The notes under the pieces: generated by a model
Database searches by the model: none
What the model saw: the letters and a program-made list of their open reading frames with translations, nothing else
Told to the model about the DNA's origin: nothing
Assembly: GCF_019578655.1 (NCBI RefSeq)
Contig: NC_063258.1
Location: 18,914,802-18,978,801 of the forward strand
DNA: 64,000 nt
Source: Ricinus communis
Lineage: Eukaryota; Streptophyta; Magnoliopsida; Malpighiales; Euphorbiaceae
Direction: 5' to 3'
Made by a program: the position numbers and the translations under genes
In this document: positions 34,836-48,279 of the stretch, in pieces
Layout of the letters: each line of letters begins with the position of its first letter
Position numbering within the stretch: the first letter of the stretch is position 1

Positions 34836-35914
34836 ATTATAGGAACGTAATTGACAAGCTTGACCGATGGCATTAAGGTTTAGCTTAATAATCAATTAGG
34901 ACGAGATGGTTTAGCTTAATGATCAAGCAGGACGAGACGTAAATCCATGCGTGTAAGGGAGAAATCATGTTGTTTTCAATTACTCTAAGCGTAAGTATGC
35001 CCATGCAAATTTTTCCTTATTTTTATTAAACTGGCTCATGGAATTTGGAATTATGAGAGTTGTTGACTAGTCAACTACTCTCTGTTCTTGATTTGGCTAT
35101 AGTTTATTTAAATTTTTTTATTTTTTTATTCAAATTTTTATCTCCTAGTTTCTTTTTCTTATGGAATGAAGGCTTTCGAACTATAAAAACTGCATGCAAC
35201 TGAATACTTAAGGCAAGTTAGCATATTGTTTTAGTTCTCTACCTTGCAGAAAATCAAGTTATGGATTCTTTTAAGAACTTTGGAACTTATTAACACCCGT
35301 GCTAGTGAACATAGACTTATCACTAATGTTCTTTCATTCCTTTGTGTTCTTTGTATGTCCTTGTGTTTAAATGAATCCAATTTAATCCTTATGCTTAGCT
35401 GTATAGAAGAGAACAAAAAACTTATGATTTCTTTCCTTATCGGATCTAAAATCTCATGTATTTTCTCATTTTGTTCGTTTGTTTTATGCCTCTCTTTCTA
35501 ATCTCTATCTAATATGATGGTTTGATTTTATTTGGGAGCATAAAAATGAGTGTTAAGTGAAAGAGCGTTGAAGCGGCAATCATAGCCGCCGATCCAATGC
35601 TTGGACAAATGCAAATTATGTTCGTTTGTTTTGCGCCTCTCTTTCTAATCTTTATCTAATATGATGGTTTGATTTTATTTGGGGAGCATAAATATGAGTG
35701 TTGAGTGAAAGAGCGTGGAAGCGGCAATCATAGCCACTGATCCAATGCTTGGACAAATGCGAAGAAAGAAAACTAGTTGATCGTGTATTGATATCATTCT
35801 CCAAATGATCACAGACCAATCTTTTAGAGGAAAGAGGAAACAACGAGAATCGAGGCACACCCAATATTCCAATTCAGGATATGCACCATTGGAATCTCTA
35901 TCATTCGTTATTCC
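34836..35914 (+). repeat. R1 array units, plus orientation (right arm, inner part)
   Basis: Mirror of 10,285-11,319. It holds the TATA segment 'ctttcgaactataaaaactg' (about 35,172) and a local duplication of about 148 bases (35,465-35,612 and 35,613-35,760) that is 11 bases shorter per period than in the left arm. Confidence 0.85.
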
Positions 35915-36649
35915 TGATGTAATTCTTGTTGTGAAATTGTTGCCAAGAACGTCTAAAGTCATATTCACGAACAAGGACCTCGACCCAACACTTTACTAGA
36001 AGTGTGAACCTTGGTATAGAAAAGGTTTAGGACGCCACATTCAAGAAAAAGGAAGAAGGTGGGTGATAACTCACAAAGGAACGCCATAAGACAAGTCTTG
36101 ATAAGTTCACAAGTTCTTAGAAGAACTAAGAATTGAATTCTCACAATGGAATGAAAATAAAAATATTCATTAACCTTGAGACATGTGGGAACAATGAGTT
36201 TATATAGAGAAAACAAAACCTAATTCCCATATGCAATAGGAATTAATCGAAGATAGGAATTACAAAATAAAGCCTATATTAAAATCTTCCTATATAATAA
36301 AATAAGCAACATAATTGATTTAAGAAATCAATGAGATATTCCTAATCAATTAAAATGGCGCCTCCCCTTTGAGTTTCTCCTAAAACATGCCTAAGTAGTA
36401 TATTCGGCATTATTAGAATGAATCCTAAATGACAAAACAAGAAACAAAGTTTTCATCCTCTGATATAGGAAGGAATGACCAAAACAAGCACTAATACTCT
36501 TAAATAACCATGAGGGGCGGCTGACCTTGTTTCCTAATTAATTTTGGCTAGTTGGCTTGGAACTTTATGATTAATGATCTTTAGGCTTAGAACTTGATCT
36601 TCTTAACTTGGTTGGCTACTTAGCTCCTTGGGCTTTGGGTTTGCATCAA
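35915..36649 (-). mobile_element. 735-bp solo LTR with perfect TSD (right arm)
   Basis: Inverted copy of 9,545-10,279 with ATTCC on both sides (35,910-35,914 and 36,650-36,654). The shared insertion site and length show the LTR was already solo when the arms were duplicated. Confidence 0.9.
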
Positions 36650-36654
36650 TTCCT

Positions 36655-39600
36655 TTAAGCACGATGACTTCTGATGACACAAGAATTGGTGTAAGTAATC
36701 ATGGGAACTCAATTGACAAGCTTGACCAGTGCCATTGGAGCTTAGCTTGATGATCAAGCAAGACGAGGCGCAAATCCACACATGTAGTGGAGAAATCATG
36801 TTGCTTTTTATTAAAGTGTAATACAAGGAGCAATACGAGCGTTATGATGTCTGGGACGCATGTAATGAAGTGATTTGTGTTGGAGTATTATTAGGTAGGC
36901 CCATGCAAATTTTTCCTTTTTTTTAAGCTGGCTCATAAAAATTGGGACTACAAGAGTTATTGACCGATCAACTACTATCTCGTACTATAAAAATCGCATG
37001 CAATCAAATACTTGAGGGTAGTGAGCATATTATTTGAGTTTTCTACCTTGTAGAATTAAGATATGGGTTCTTTCAAGAACTTTATGAATTTATCAAGACT
37101 CATTCTAACGAACATGGAATTATTACTCACGTCCTTCCTTTCTTTTGTGTTCTTTGTCGACCCTAGTGTTTAAGTCAATTCAATTTGATCCTTTCGCTTA
37201 GCCGTATGGAAGTGAATAAAGAAGTTGTGATTTCTTTCCTTATCAGATATGAAATCCCAACTATGTTCTCATTTTTTTCGTTTCTTTTGTCCCACTTTAT
37301 CTAATATCTGTCTAGTTTGAAGATTTGGTTTAATTTGGCGAGCATAAATACGAGCATTGATTGAGAGCGCATGGAAGCGGTAATCATAGGCACCAATATA
37401 ATGCTTGGGCAAATGCAAAGAGAGAAACTAGTTGATCGAGTACTGGCATCATTCTCAGAATGAGCGGACAAGTCTTTTGGAGGAAAGAGGGAATACCGAG
37501 AATCAAGGCATATGCCTAAATATTCCAATTCAGGATTTGTACCATTGGGATCTCCATCATTCCATATTCCTCTAGGCATGCAACCAAATACTTGAGGCTA
37601 GTGAGCATATTATTTTAGTTTTCTACCATGTGAGAAATCAAGTTATATGTTCTTTCAACAACTTTGTGGACTTATGAAGATCCGCACTAGCGAACCTAGA
37701 CTTATCGCTCATGTCCTTCCTTTCTTTAGTGTGTTTTATCTACCCTTGCATTTAAATCAATTCGATTTGATCCTTATGCTTAGACATGGAAGAGAATAAA
37801 GAACTTGCAATTTTTTCCGTGTTGGATCTGAAATCCAAACTATATTGTCATTTATTCGTCTCTTTTGTTCGCCTCTTTCTAATCTATGTCTTGTATGATG
37901 GTTTGATTTTATTTGGCGAGCATAAATAGGAGTGTTGAGATAAAGCACATGGTAGCGATAGTCATAGGCACCAATCCAATGCTTGGACAAATGCAAAGAA
38001 AGAAAATTAGTTGATGGAGTATTAATATCATTCTTCAAATGATCGCAGATAAATCTTTTAGAGTAGAGAGGGAACAACGTGAATCAAGGCACGTCTAAAT
38101 ATTCCAATTTAGGATTTGTACCATTAGGATATCTGTATTCCATGTTTCTCTAGGCACGAGGACTCCCTGATGACATAAGGATTGGCGTAAGAGATCAGCG
38201 GAGCGCAATTGACAAGCTTGACCAGTGACATTGAGGCTTAGCTTAATGTTCGGGATGCATATAATGAAGACTTGCGCTAGCGAACTTTGACTTATCACTT
38301 ATGCCTTTCATTTCTTTTGTGTTCTTTGTCTATCATTGTGTTTAAATCAATTTGATTTTATCCTTACACTTAGCCGTATGAAGAAGAGAACAAAGAACTT
38401 GTGATTTTTTTCCTTATCAGATCTGAAATCCTACCTATGTTCTCATTTTGTTCATCTCTTTTGTGCCTCTCTTTCTAATCTTTGTCTAGTATGAGGGTTT
38501 GGTTCTTATTTGGGGAGCATAAACATGAGTGTTGAGTGAAAATGCTCATTGAAGCGGTAATCACAAGTACCGATCCAATGCTTGGACCAATGCAAAGAAA
38601 GACAATTAGATGATAGAGTATTGATATCATTCTTACAATGACCGTGGATGAATCTTTTGGAAGAAATGGAGCAGCGAGAATTAAGGGACGCCCAAATATT
38701 CCGATTCAGGATTTGCACTATTAGGATATGTCCTTCCTTATCGTCCACGTCCTTTCTTTCTTTTGTGTGCTTTGTCTACCATTGTCTTTAAATCATTTTG
38801 ATTTGATTCTTACGTATGCCATATGGAAGAGAATAAAGAACTAGTGATTTCTTTCCTTATCATATCTGAAATCCTAGCTATGTTCTCATTTTGTTTGTTT
38901 CTTTTTTTGTCTCTTTCGAGACATAAATCCATACGCGTAAGAGAATAATCATGTTATTTGCAATTAATCCAAGCATAACACAAGCGGAAATGTGTAATAT
39001 TTAGGATGAGTATAATGAAGTCATTTGGATTGGAGTGTTATTAGGTATGCCCACGCAAATTTTCCTTTATTTTTGTTAAGCTGGCTCATAAAATTTAGGA
39101 CTACGAGAGTTTTTGACCAGTCAACTCCTCTCTCGTTCTTGATTTGACTTCAGTTTATTCATCTTTCTTTATTTATTTTTTTCATATTTAGCTTCTAGTT
39201 TCTTTCTCTTATGGAATGAGGGCTTTCACGCTATAAAAATCATATGCAACCGAATACTTGAGGCTACTGAGCATATTATTTCAGTTTTCTAGCTTTTGGA
39301 AAATCAAGTTACGGATTTTTTCATGAACTTTTCATGTTAATGTGTTAAGGGCCTGCAATTAAAAAGGGATTCTCAAGTTCTTTCATGGAGGTTCCATATC
39401 AAGGATTGGCATACGGAATCCTGAGAATGCGATTGACAAGTTTGACTAGTAGCATTGGAGAGTGACTTGATTATCTTATAGTAGGAGATGTAAATCCATA
39501 CGCGTAAAGTAGAAATCATGTTGCTTTTGATCAATCCAAATGGTAATGCAGGTGTTACGATGTTTGGGATGCATGTAGTGATGTAATTTAGGCTGAAGAG

Positions 39601-40852
39601 TTATTGGGTATACCCATACAAATTATTTCTTGATATTATTAAGCAGACTCATAAAAAATTTAAGACTATGAGAGTTATTGACCAATCACCTCTTTTCTAG
39701 TTCTTGATTTGATAATAGTTTATTTATCTTTCTATATTTATTTATTCATATTTAGCATCTAGTTTATTCTTCTTATGGAATGAGGGCTTGCGCATTATAA
39801 AAACCCCATGCAATAGAATAGTTAAGGCTAGTGAGCATATTATCTCAGTTTTCTACCTTTTGGAAAATCAAGTTATGGTTTCTTCCAAGAACTTTGCAGA
39901 ATTTAAGACAACCGGAGTTGTTGACCAGTCGACTCCTCTTTATTTAGTATGATGGTTTGGTTTTATTTGGAGAACATAAACACAACTGTTAAGAGAAAGC
40001 TCATGAAAGCGAGAATTATAGGCATTGATTCTATATTTTGACAAATCGAGTATGGATATAATTCTCAGAATTATTGTGGATGAATCTTTTAAAAGAGAGA
40101 AGGAACAGCGTGAATCGAGGCACGCCTAAATATTCTAATGCAGGATTTGTACCATTGGGATCTTCATCATTCCTTGTTCCTCTAGGCATGAGGACTACAT
40201 GATGACACAAGGATTGGCATAAGGGATCATCAAAACGTAACTGACAAGCTTGTCCGGTGGCATTATGGCTTAGCTTGAAAATCAAGCAAGATGAGGCATA
40301 AATTCACACGTATAAAGGAGAAATCATGTTGCTTTCAATTAATCCCATAGTGAGTGAGCGATTTTTGGTGTTTGGAAGGCATATAATAAAGTATATTAGG
40401 CCAGAGTGTTATTAGGTATGCGCACACGAGTTTTTCCTTATTTTTGTTAAGGAATCATGGGAATGCAATTGATAATCTTAACCAGTGGCATTGGAGCATT
40501 ACATGATGATCAAGCAATATGATATGCAAATCGAGGTGCATAAGAGAGAAACCATATTGCTTTCGATTAATATAAGTGGGAATGCAAACATTTTGATCTT
40601 TGGGACACATGTAATAGTGTAATTTGAGTCAGAGTTGATTAGGCAAGCCCACATGAATTTTCCTTTATTTTCATTAAGTTGGCTCATAAAATTTGGGATT
40701 ACCAGAGTTGTTGGCCACTTAACTCATCTCTAGTTCTTGATTTGACTTTGGTTTATTCATCTTTCTTTATTTATTTATTCATATTTAGCTTCTTGTTTCT
40801 TCTTCTTATGGAATGAGGGCTTTCGCACTATGAAAACCGCATGCAACTTTAG
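36655..40852 (+). repeat. R1 array units, plus orientation (right arm, middle)
   Basis: Mirror of 5,343-9,544. TATA segments occur near 36,985, 39,220 and 39,790, and a unit with that segment deleted near 37,580. Recurring minus-strand frames (37,301-37,579; 37,757-38,077) match those in the left arm. No gene is recognised. Confidence 0.85.
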
Positions 40853-41482
40853 TGCTTCATTGACCTAATGGAACATCTACACCAAAGAGGAAACAATGGG
40901 CATCCTTTATTTAGTTATTTAGGAATATATCCGGATTGATTTAGTCATATCTTTATTGATTAGGATTGACTAAATCAATCAAGCTTCTTATTTTATTATT
41001 TTGGAAGTCTTTTATTATTTCCTTTTACAATAGACTTTTATTATTCCCTAATTAAGCATAGTTCCTTATTTTATTATTTAGGAAAACATCTATTTAGGAT
41101 ATACTTTAGTTTATTCCTAATTCATTTATTTTCTTTATACAAATAGAAAATTAAGTTAAATCTTTTATCTATTTAAACCCTATGTAGCAGAATGGCACAA
41201 GGGATTGATCATTGTTGAAATAAAATTATTGTGAGTTTATTCTTGCTTGGTTATTTGGAAGAACTTCAAAATTATCAAGAACTTGTTCTTGTGGCATTCA
41301 AACAAAGACTTATCACTCACCTTCTACCTTTCTTGAGTGTGACGTCAACCGTTATTCTTATATGAAGGTTCGAGATATAAGTTATCTTTGAGTCAATGTC
41401 ATCAAAGATCATATTTGGCTTTCTTGGGATTCTAATTCCGATTCCGCGTGTTGGGTCTTTTCAGAAGTTGCCAAGGTTCACA
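40853..41482 (+). mobile_element. Gypsy LTR fragment (right arm)
   Basis: Inverted copy of 4,713-5,342. In this orientation the U3-R-U5 order is easy to read: a U3 rich in 'ttattatttagg', the TATA-like 'ctatttaaacc', 'attatcaagaacttgttc', 'gacttatcactcacctt' and 'gtgttgggtcttttcagaag'. No clear TSD. Confidence 0.6.
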
Positions 41483-42289
41483 TTAGTTGAATGAAAGTAT
41501 GTGGAAGTAATAGTCAGAGGTACTGATCCAATGCTTGAACAAAAGCGAAGAAAGAAAATTAGTTGATCGAGTACAAGCACCGTTGGGGTCTCCATCATTC
41601 CTTGTTCCTTTAGGCACGAGGACTCCAAATGACACAAGGATTGGTGTAAGGAATCATGGGAATACAATTGTGAAGCTTGACCTGTGGCATTGAGGCATGA
41701 CTTAATGATCAAGCAGGATGAGACCTAAATCCACACGCGTAAGGGAGATTTCATGTTGCTTTTGATTAATGCAAGTGGGAATGCACATGTTTAATGTTTG
41801 GCATGCATGTAATGAAGTAGTTTGGGTCGCAGTGGTATTAGGTATCCCATATAAATTTTCCTTTGTTTTTGTTAAGCCAGCTCATAAGATTTTGGACTAA
41901 GGGAGAATAAAGAACTTGATTATTACACTTAGCCGTATCGAAGAGAATAACAAACTTGTAATTTATTTCCTTATTGAATCCATAATCCTATCTATGTTCT
42001 CATTTTGTTTGATTCTTTTGTGTCTCTTTTGGAGGAAAGAGGAAATGATATGAATCAAGGCACGATGAAATATCTCGATTCAGGATTTGCTGCATTAGGG
42101 TCTCCATCATTTCTTATTCCTCAAGGCACGAGGACTGCTGATGACATAAGGATTGGCGTAAGGAATCATGGGAAATGCAATTTAGAAGCTTAACCGGGGG
42201 CATTGAGGCATGAATTGATGATCAAGCAGGAGGTGACGTAAATCCACACATAAGTTTTCATGTTTGGGACACATATAATGAAGTAATTT
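41483..42289 (+). repeat. R1 array units, plus orientation (right arm)
   Basis: Mirror of 3,926-4,712: 'gctcataagattttggacta', 'ctttcctt.ttgaatcc', 'gatgatcaagcagga'. No gene is seen. Confidence 0.8.
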
Positions 42290-43692
42290 TGCTACATATT
42301 ATTCTGTATTTTCTTAGTATTTATTGTGTTTTTATTCCAAGATCACTCGTGTTTTATGTCCTTTCGTGTTTCAGGAGATTTTATAGGTCCATCATCAATG
42401 CTTGAGCAATTTTAGATCAATTTCGGGAAAAAGCGGATGGATTCAGAAGCGTTTGACCTTAGGTTGAGTTTTGGGAAGTCAACACAGCTCGTGTTGGAGC
42501 CCGTGCAAAAATTCTAGGCTGTGTAGCTTAAGCACTTTAAAGCAACACGTTTTTCGAGGGTACCACGCCTTAGAGCACGGCCCGTGTTAGCTAACACGAG
42601 CAAGAACACGGCCTTGCTCGATTCAGTTCATTCTATCATTTGGAGGCCAACACGACCCGTATTGAGGGGCACAGGCTAGAACACGCCCGTATTTGCGTAA
42701 TGTATAAACGAGCCAAAAAGAGGAGAGGGAGTTCGAGTTGGAGTTTGGGGATTCTAACTCTTCATCTTCCTTCCTCGATTCATGATTTTGGGATTTCGGA
42801 TTGAAGATTGAAGAAGAGTATTAGAGCTAATCAAGAGGCAATTTTGGAGATCAACTGCAGTATAGATCAAGGCTTTGAACTGTTCATCCAATTCTAAAAA
42901 AAGGGTGTATATGTTTCAATTTCTTTACTCTTTCATTGTAATTGAATTTCTATTTTTTTTATACATGAACATGTGTAGCTAGATTGATTGAACCCATTGG
43001 GGCTCCTTACTATGTTGGCTTAGTACTGAATTGTTAGGATTGTTTGAGTTCCTTTCTATATTCTTTTTGCAATTAATAATTAAATTCAGTTTTCTTTACA
43101 TTGAATGTGTTGATTATTGTTCATAGAATTCTTTTAGTAATTGAAAAATTCTAATTGAGTTTGGAAATTTAATTACAAGATCAGGTTAATTTTCACTTAG
43201 AGATAAGGTTAATTAATTTACCCGATTAAGAATTAACAAAGCCTAATAGAGGCGGATTAAAGCTTAAGGCTAACTTAATAATCAATCATTAGGAAGAGAT
43301 TCCAACTTTAGGTTCTTAGGTTTAGGAATTCGGTTGTCTCGAGAAGAAAACCAAATTCAGTTAAAAATCCATCCACGGGTAGCATAATTAGACTCAACAA
43401 TCTGTTATTTCTTGTTTGATTGCCAACTAGTCTAGGTCCCCTTTGGGTTTGCTTTCTTATCTTGATTGTTCTATTTACTCGTTCATTCTTGCATTCCATT
43501 TAGAACTTAGCTTTTAGTCATTAGTAAATCTAGAAACTATCTATCATTAATTTTAGACTAGATAACAAAGAATGAAGTAGTAACTCTAGGATTTCACTTT
43601 CCCATAGGATACGATATTTTAATACTTGCCGTTGTGCTAGACTACATCGATAGGTTTACTGCCTTAGTTGTAGTTGCATATGCAGCGCACTA
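42290..43692 (+). mobile_element. Athila-type solo LTR (right arm)
   Basis: Inverted copy of 2,529-3,925. In this orientation the order is U3 with palindromic CACGG/CCGTG cluster (about 42,480-42,690), the TATA-like 'gtataaacgagcc' (about 42,702), then R/U5. The terminal TG is mutated (reads TA on the minus strand). There is no internal sequence. Confidence 0.8.
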
Positions 43693-45334
43693 AGGTCCAC
43701 ACAAATTTCACCTTGTTTTCATTAGGCTGGCTCATAAAATTTGGAACAATGAATGTTGTTGACCAGTCAACTTCTCTCCAATTCTTGATTTATCTTTCTT
43801 TATTTATTTATTCATATTTAGCTTGTAGTTTCTTCTTCTTATGGAATGAGAGCCTTCGCACTATGAAAATGCATGCAACTAAATATTTGAGGCTATTAAG
43901 CATACTATTTTAGTCTTCTACAATGTAGAAAATCAAGTTATGGGTTCTATCAATAACTTTGCAGACTAATGAAGACTCGAGCTAGAGAACCTATACTTAT
44001 CGCCTATGTCCTTTCTTTCTTTTGTGTTCTTTATCTATCATTATCTTTAAATCATTTTGATTCAATCCTTACGTATGCCATATGGAAGAGAACAAAGAAC
44101 TAATGATTTCTTTCATTATTAGATCTGAAATCCTAGCTATGTTTTCATTATGTTTGTTTCTTTTTTTTATCTCTTTCGAGAGATAAATTCATGCACGTAA
44201 GGGAGTAATCATATTATTTTCAATTAATCCAAGCATAATATAAACAGGAATGCAAGTGCTTTGATGTTTGGGATGGATATAATAAAGTAATTTGGATTGG
44301 AGTGTTATTAGGTAGGCCCACGCTAATTTCCCTTTATTTTTGTTAAGCTGGCTCATAAAATTTTGGATTACGAGAGTTGTTGACTAGTCAACTCCTCTCT
44401 CGTTCTTGATTTGGCTTCAGTTTATTCATCTCTCTTTATTTATTTTCATTATATTTAGCTTCTAGTTTCTTCTTCTTATGGAATGAAGGCTTTCGAACTA
44501 TAAAAACTGCATGCAACCGAATACTTGATGCTTTTCAATTTTCTACCTTGTGGGAAATCAAATTATGGATTCTTTCAAGAACTTTGCAGACTTATCAAGA
44601 CTTGCTCAAGTCCTTTCTTTCTTTTGTGTTCTTTGTCTACCTTTGTGTTTATAAACATTCTATTTGAACCTTACGCTTAGCTGTATAGAAAAGAATAAAA
44701 AACTTGTGATTTCTTTCCTTATCGAATCTGAAATCTTACCTATGTTCTCATTTTGTTCGTTTCATTTGTACCTCAATGTCTAGTATGATGGTTTGGTCTT
44801 ATTTGGAGAGAATAAATACGGTTGTTGAGTGAAAGTGTGTGGAAGCGGCAATCATAGATACCAATCTAATGCTTAGACGAATGCAAAGAAAGAAAATTAG
44901 TTAATCAATTATTGATATCATTCTCTGAATGATCGCAAATGAATCTTTTGGAGGAAAGAGGGAACAATGAGAATCGAGGCACGAGCAAATATTCTGATTC
45001 AGGATTTGCACCATTAGGATCTCCATTATTCCTTATTCATGTAGCCACAACGACACATGATGACACAAGGATTGGCATAAGGAATCATGGAAACTCAGTT
45101 GATAAGCTTAATCGGTGGCATTAGGGCTTAGCTTTAAGTTCAAGCAAGACGAGATGTAAATCCATGCACGCAAGGGATAAATCATAATATTATCAATGAA
45201 TCCAAATGTAATATAATTAGGAACGCGAGCTTTTTGATCTTTGGGATGTATATAATTAAGTAATTTGGTTTGGAGTGTTATTAGGTAGGCCACATGAATT
45301 TCCCATTGCTTTCGTTAAGCTAGTTCATACAATT
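43693..45334 (+). repeat. R1 array units, plus orientation (right arm, outer part)
   Basis: Mirror of 887-2,528. TATA segments lie near 43,856 and 44,497, only 640 bases apart, so one unit has a large deletion. Confidence 0.85.
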
Positions 45335-45400
45335 TGGGATCTCCATCATTCATTGTTCCTCAAGGCACGAGGACTCCTAACAACACAAGGATTACTGTAA
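45335..45400. other. R1 array inversion junction (copy 2)
   Basis: Inverted copy of the junction at 821-886. The order is 'gttcatacaatttgggatct', 'cctcaaggcacgaggactcc', 'aaggattactgtaaagactg'. Orientation of the array changes from plus to minus here. Confidence 0.75.
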
Positions 45401-46773
45401 AGACTGGCTAACCACTCTCGTAATCCCAAATTTTATGAGCCAGCTTAACAAAAAAAAAGGAAAAATTCGAATGGGTCTACCTAATAACACTCCGATCTAA
45501 ATTAGTTCATAATATGCATCCCAAATATCATAATGCTCAAGTTCCCGCTTGTATTACGCTTGGATTAATAAAAGACAACATGATTTCTCCTTTATATGCA
45601 TGGATTTATGTCTTGTCCTACTTGATTATCAAGCTAAGACAATTGCCACCGATCAAGCTTGTTAATTGCAATCCCATGATTCCTTACGTCAATCCTTGTG
45701 TCATCAGGAGTCCTCATGCCTGAAGGAATAGGGAATGATGGAGATCCCAATGATGTAAATCCTGATTCAAAATATTTGGGTGTGCCTCGATTCACGTTGT
45801 TCCCTCTTTCCTATAAAAGATTCCCCCGTGATGATTCGAAAAATGATATCGATACACGATCAACTAATTTTTTTTCACACTCGTCGAAGTATTAGATTAG
45901 TGCCTATGATTCCCGCTTCCATGCGCATTTACTCATGTTTATGCTTCCTAAATAAAACCTAACCATCATAATAGATAGAGATTAGAAAGACAGACACAAA
46001 AGAAATAAACAAATTAGAATATATGTAGGATTTCATATCCGATAAGAAAAGAAATCACAATTTCTTTGCTCTCTTCTATACGGCTAAGCATAAGGATCAA
46101 ATCGAATTGATTTAAGCACAAAGGTAGACAAAGAAAACAAGAGAAACAAAGGGCGTGAGGGATAAGTCATTGCTCACTAGCACGAGTGTTGATAATTCCA
46201 TAAAGTTCTTGAAAGAACCCATAATTTGATTTCCCGCAAGGTAGAAAACTGAAATAATATGCTCATTAGCCTCAAGTATTTGGTAGCATGCAGTTTTTAT
46301 AGTGCGAAAGTCCTCGTTCCATAAGAAGAAGAAACTACAAGCTAAATCTAAATAAATAAATAAAGCAAAGTCAAACCAAGAACCGAATAAGAGTTGACTG
46401 GTCAACAACTCTCGTAGTCCTAAATTTTATGAGTCAGCTTAATAAAAATAAGGAAAAATTTACATGGGCCTCCCTAATAAGTCGCCGACCCAACTTACTT
46501 TATTATATGTGTCCCAAACATCAAAACGCGCATATTCCCACTTGGATTAATCGAAAGCAACATGGTTTCTCCCTTACACTCATGGATTTGGGTCTTATCA
46601 TGCTTGATCATCAAATCACCACCCAATGTCATAGGTCAAGCTTGTCAATTGCGTTCCCATGATTCCTTACCCCAATCTGTGTGTCATCAAATGTCCTCGT
46701 GCCTAGAAGAACAAGGAGTGATGGAGATTCCAATGGTGCAAATCCTGAGTCAAAGTATTTAGTCGTGCTCAAT
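45401..46773 (-). repeat. R1 array units, minus orientation, crossing the outer end of the right arm
   Basis: Reverse-strand units. The part up to 46,220 mirrors the first 820 bases; the rest continues the array without any visible boundary. The TATA segment is reversed near 46,300. Confidence 0.85.
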
Positions 46774-47197
46774 TGATGAGAACCCATGTAGCACAAGGAA
46801 TTTTACTCCGACAAGAAATTCTGAGGATGCAAATCCTACTTCCTCAAAGAATCCTATTTCAAACAAGGAGTCCTAATTCTACTAGGGATCCTAGTCCAAC
46901 AAGGAGTTCTGATGATATTAGGAGTTCAAATGACGAAACAAATCCTATTTCCACTAGGAATCCTATTTCCACTAGGAATCCTAATTCAACTAGGAGTCCT
47001 AGTCAGATTCAAAGTCTAAGTAAGATTAGGCTTAATCAAACTAATGGGCCTCAAGATAGTCTTATCAACTTAATCCAACAAATGGAGGCATGAACAAGTC
47101 AACATAAGCCTAAAATAAACAAGTCAAGCTATTTGGAGTCCAATACTCAAGAATGGATTGTATATCACTTATTACTTAAACCCAGTTATCATGTTTA
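46774..47197 (+). mobile_element. Truncated chromovirus-like LTR (5' part)
   Basis: It starts TGATGAGAACCCATG. The LTR-encoded pol C-terminus is rich in five-residue R-N-P/R-S-P repeats (STRNP, STRSP, PTRSS) coded by an expanded 15-bp repeat, and ends after 'NLIQQMEA' at 47,093. About 100 further bases match U3 of the related LTRs ('aacaagtcaagctatttgga'). The R1 array then resumes at 'aggtatgcccacatg', so the TATA and R/U5 parts are missing. Confidence 0.8.
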
Positions 47198-48279
47198 GGT
47201 ATGCCCACATGATTCTTTCCTTATTCTTCTTATTCTAGCTCAGAAAATTTAGGATTGCGAGAGTTGTTGACTAGTCAATTCCTTTTTGTCTAGTATAATG
47301 GTTTGATTTTACTTAGGGAGCATAAACACCACTATTGAGAAAAAGAGCATGGAAGCAGCAATTGTAGGCACCGATCCAATACTTGGACGAATGTGAAGAA
47401 AGAAAATTAGTTGATCCGGTGTTGATTTCATTCTCCAAATTATCATAGACAAATGTTCTAGAGGAAAGAGGGAACAACGAGAATCAAGACACGCCCCAAT
47501 ATTCCGATGACACAAGGAATGGCACAAGGAATCATAGAAAACCAATTGACAAGCTTGACCAATAACATTGGGGCTGACTTGATTATCTAGCAAGATGAGA
47601 CACAAATCCATATGCGTAAAGTAGAAATCATGTTGCTTTTGATTAATCCAAGCGAGAATGCGCATGTTACAATGTTTGGGATGCATATAGTGATGTAATT
47701 TGGGCCGAAGTGTTATTAGATATGCCCATCGAATTATTCCTTGATATCGTTAAGCTGGATCATAAAATTTGGGTCTACGAGAGTTATTGACCAATCAACT
47801 CCTCTTTGGTTCTTGATTTGACTAGAGTTTATTCATTACTCTTTATTTATTCATTCATATTTAGCTTCTAGTTTCTTCTTCTTATGGAATAAGGGCTTAC
47901 GCACTATAAAAATCGCATGCAACTGAATACTTGAGCCTAGTGAGCCTATTATTTTACTTTTCTACCTTTTGGAAAATTAAGTTATGGTTTCTTTCAAGAA
48001 CTTTTGTAGAATTATCAAGACTCGTGCTAGCGAACATAGACTTATCGCTCACATCCTTCCTTTCTTTTGTGTTCTTTATATACCCTTTTGTTTAAAACAA
48101 TTCGATTTGATCCTTTCGATTAGCCATATAAAAGAGAATAAAGCACTTATGATTTCTTACCTTATCGAGACCGAATCCTACATATGTTCTCATTTTGTTC
48201 GTTTCTTTTATGCCACTCTTTCTAATCTATGTATAGTTTGATGGTTTAGTTTTATTTGGTGAGCATACATGAGTGTTGA
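47198..48279 (+). repeat. R1 array, about one unit, plus orientation
   Basis: All landmark segments are present in order, with the TATA segment near 47,900 ('cttacgcactataaaaatcg'). It is enclosed by two truncated chromovirus LTRs whose 5' ends point outwards. Confidence 0.85.

Larger units (their letters stand above)
34868..46220. repeat. Right arm of the giant inverted repeat
   Basis: This is the inverted partner of the first 11.3 kb. Its inner end lies just outside the Athila element and a small LTR fragment. Matching landmarks, in reverse order, are an Athila-type solo LTR, a 630-bp LTR fragment, a 735-bp solo LTR with its TSD, a local 150-bp duplication and an array inversion junction. 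An 11-base indel in the local duplication is one of the few structural differences seen. R1 array continues past the outer end at 46,220, so that boundary reflects the limit of the window's left half and not necessarily a breakpoint. Confidence 0.93.
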
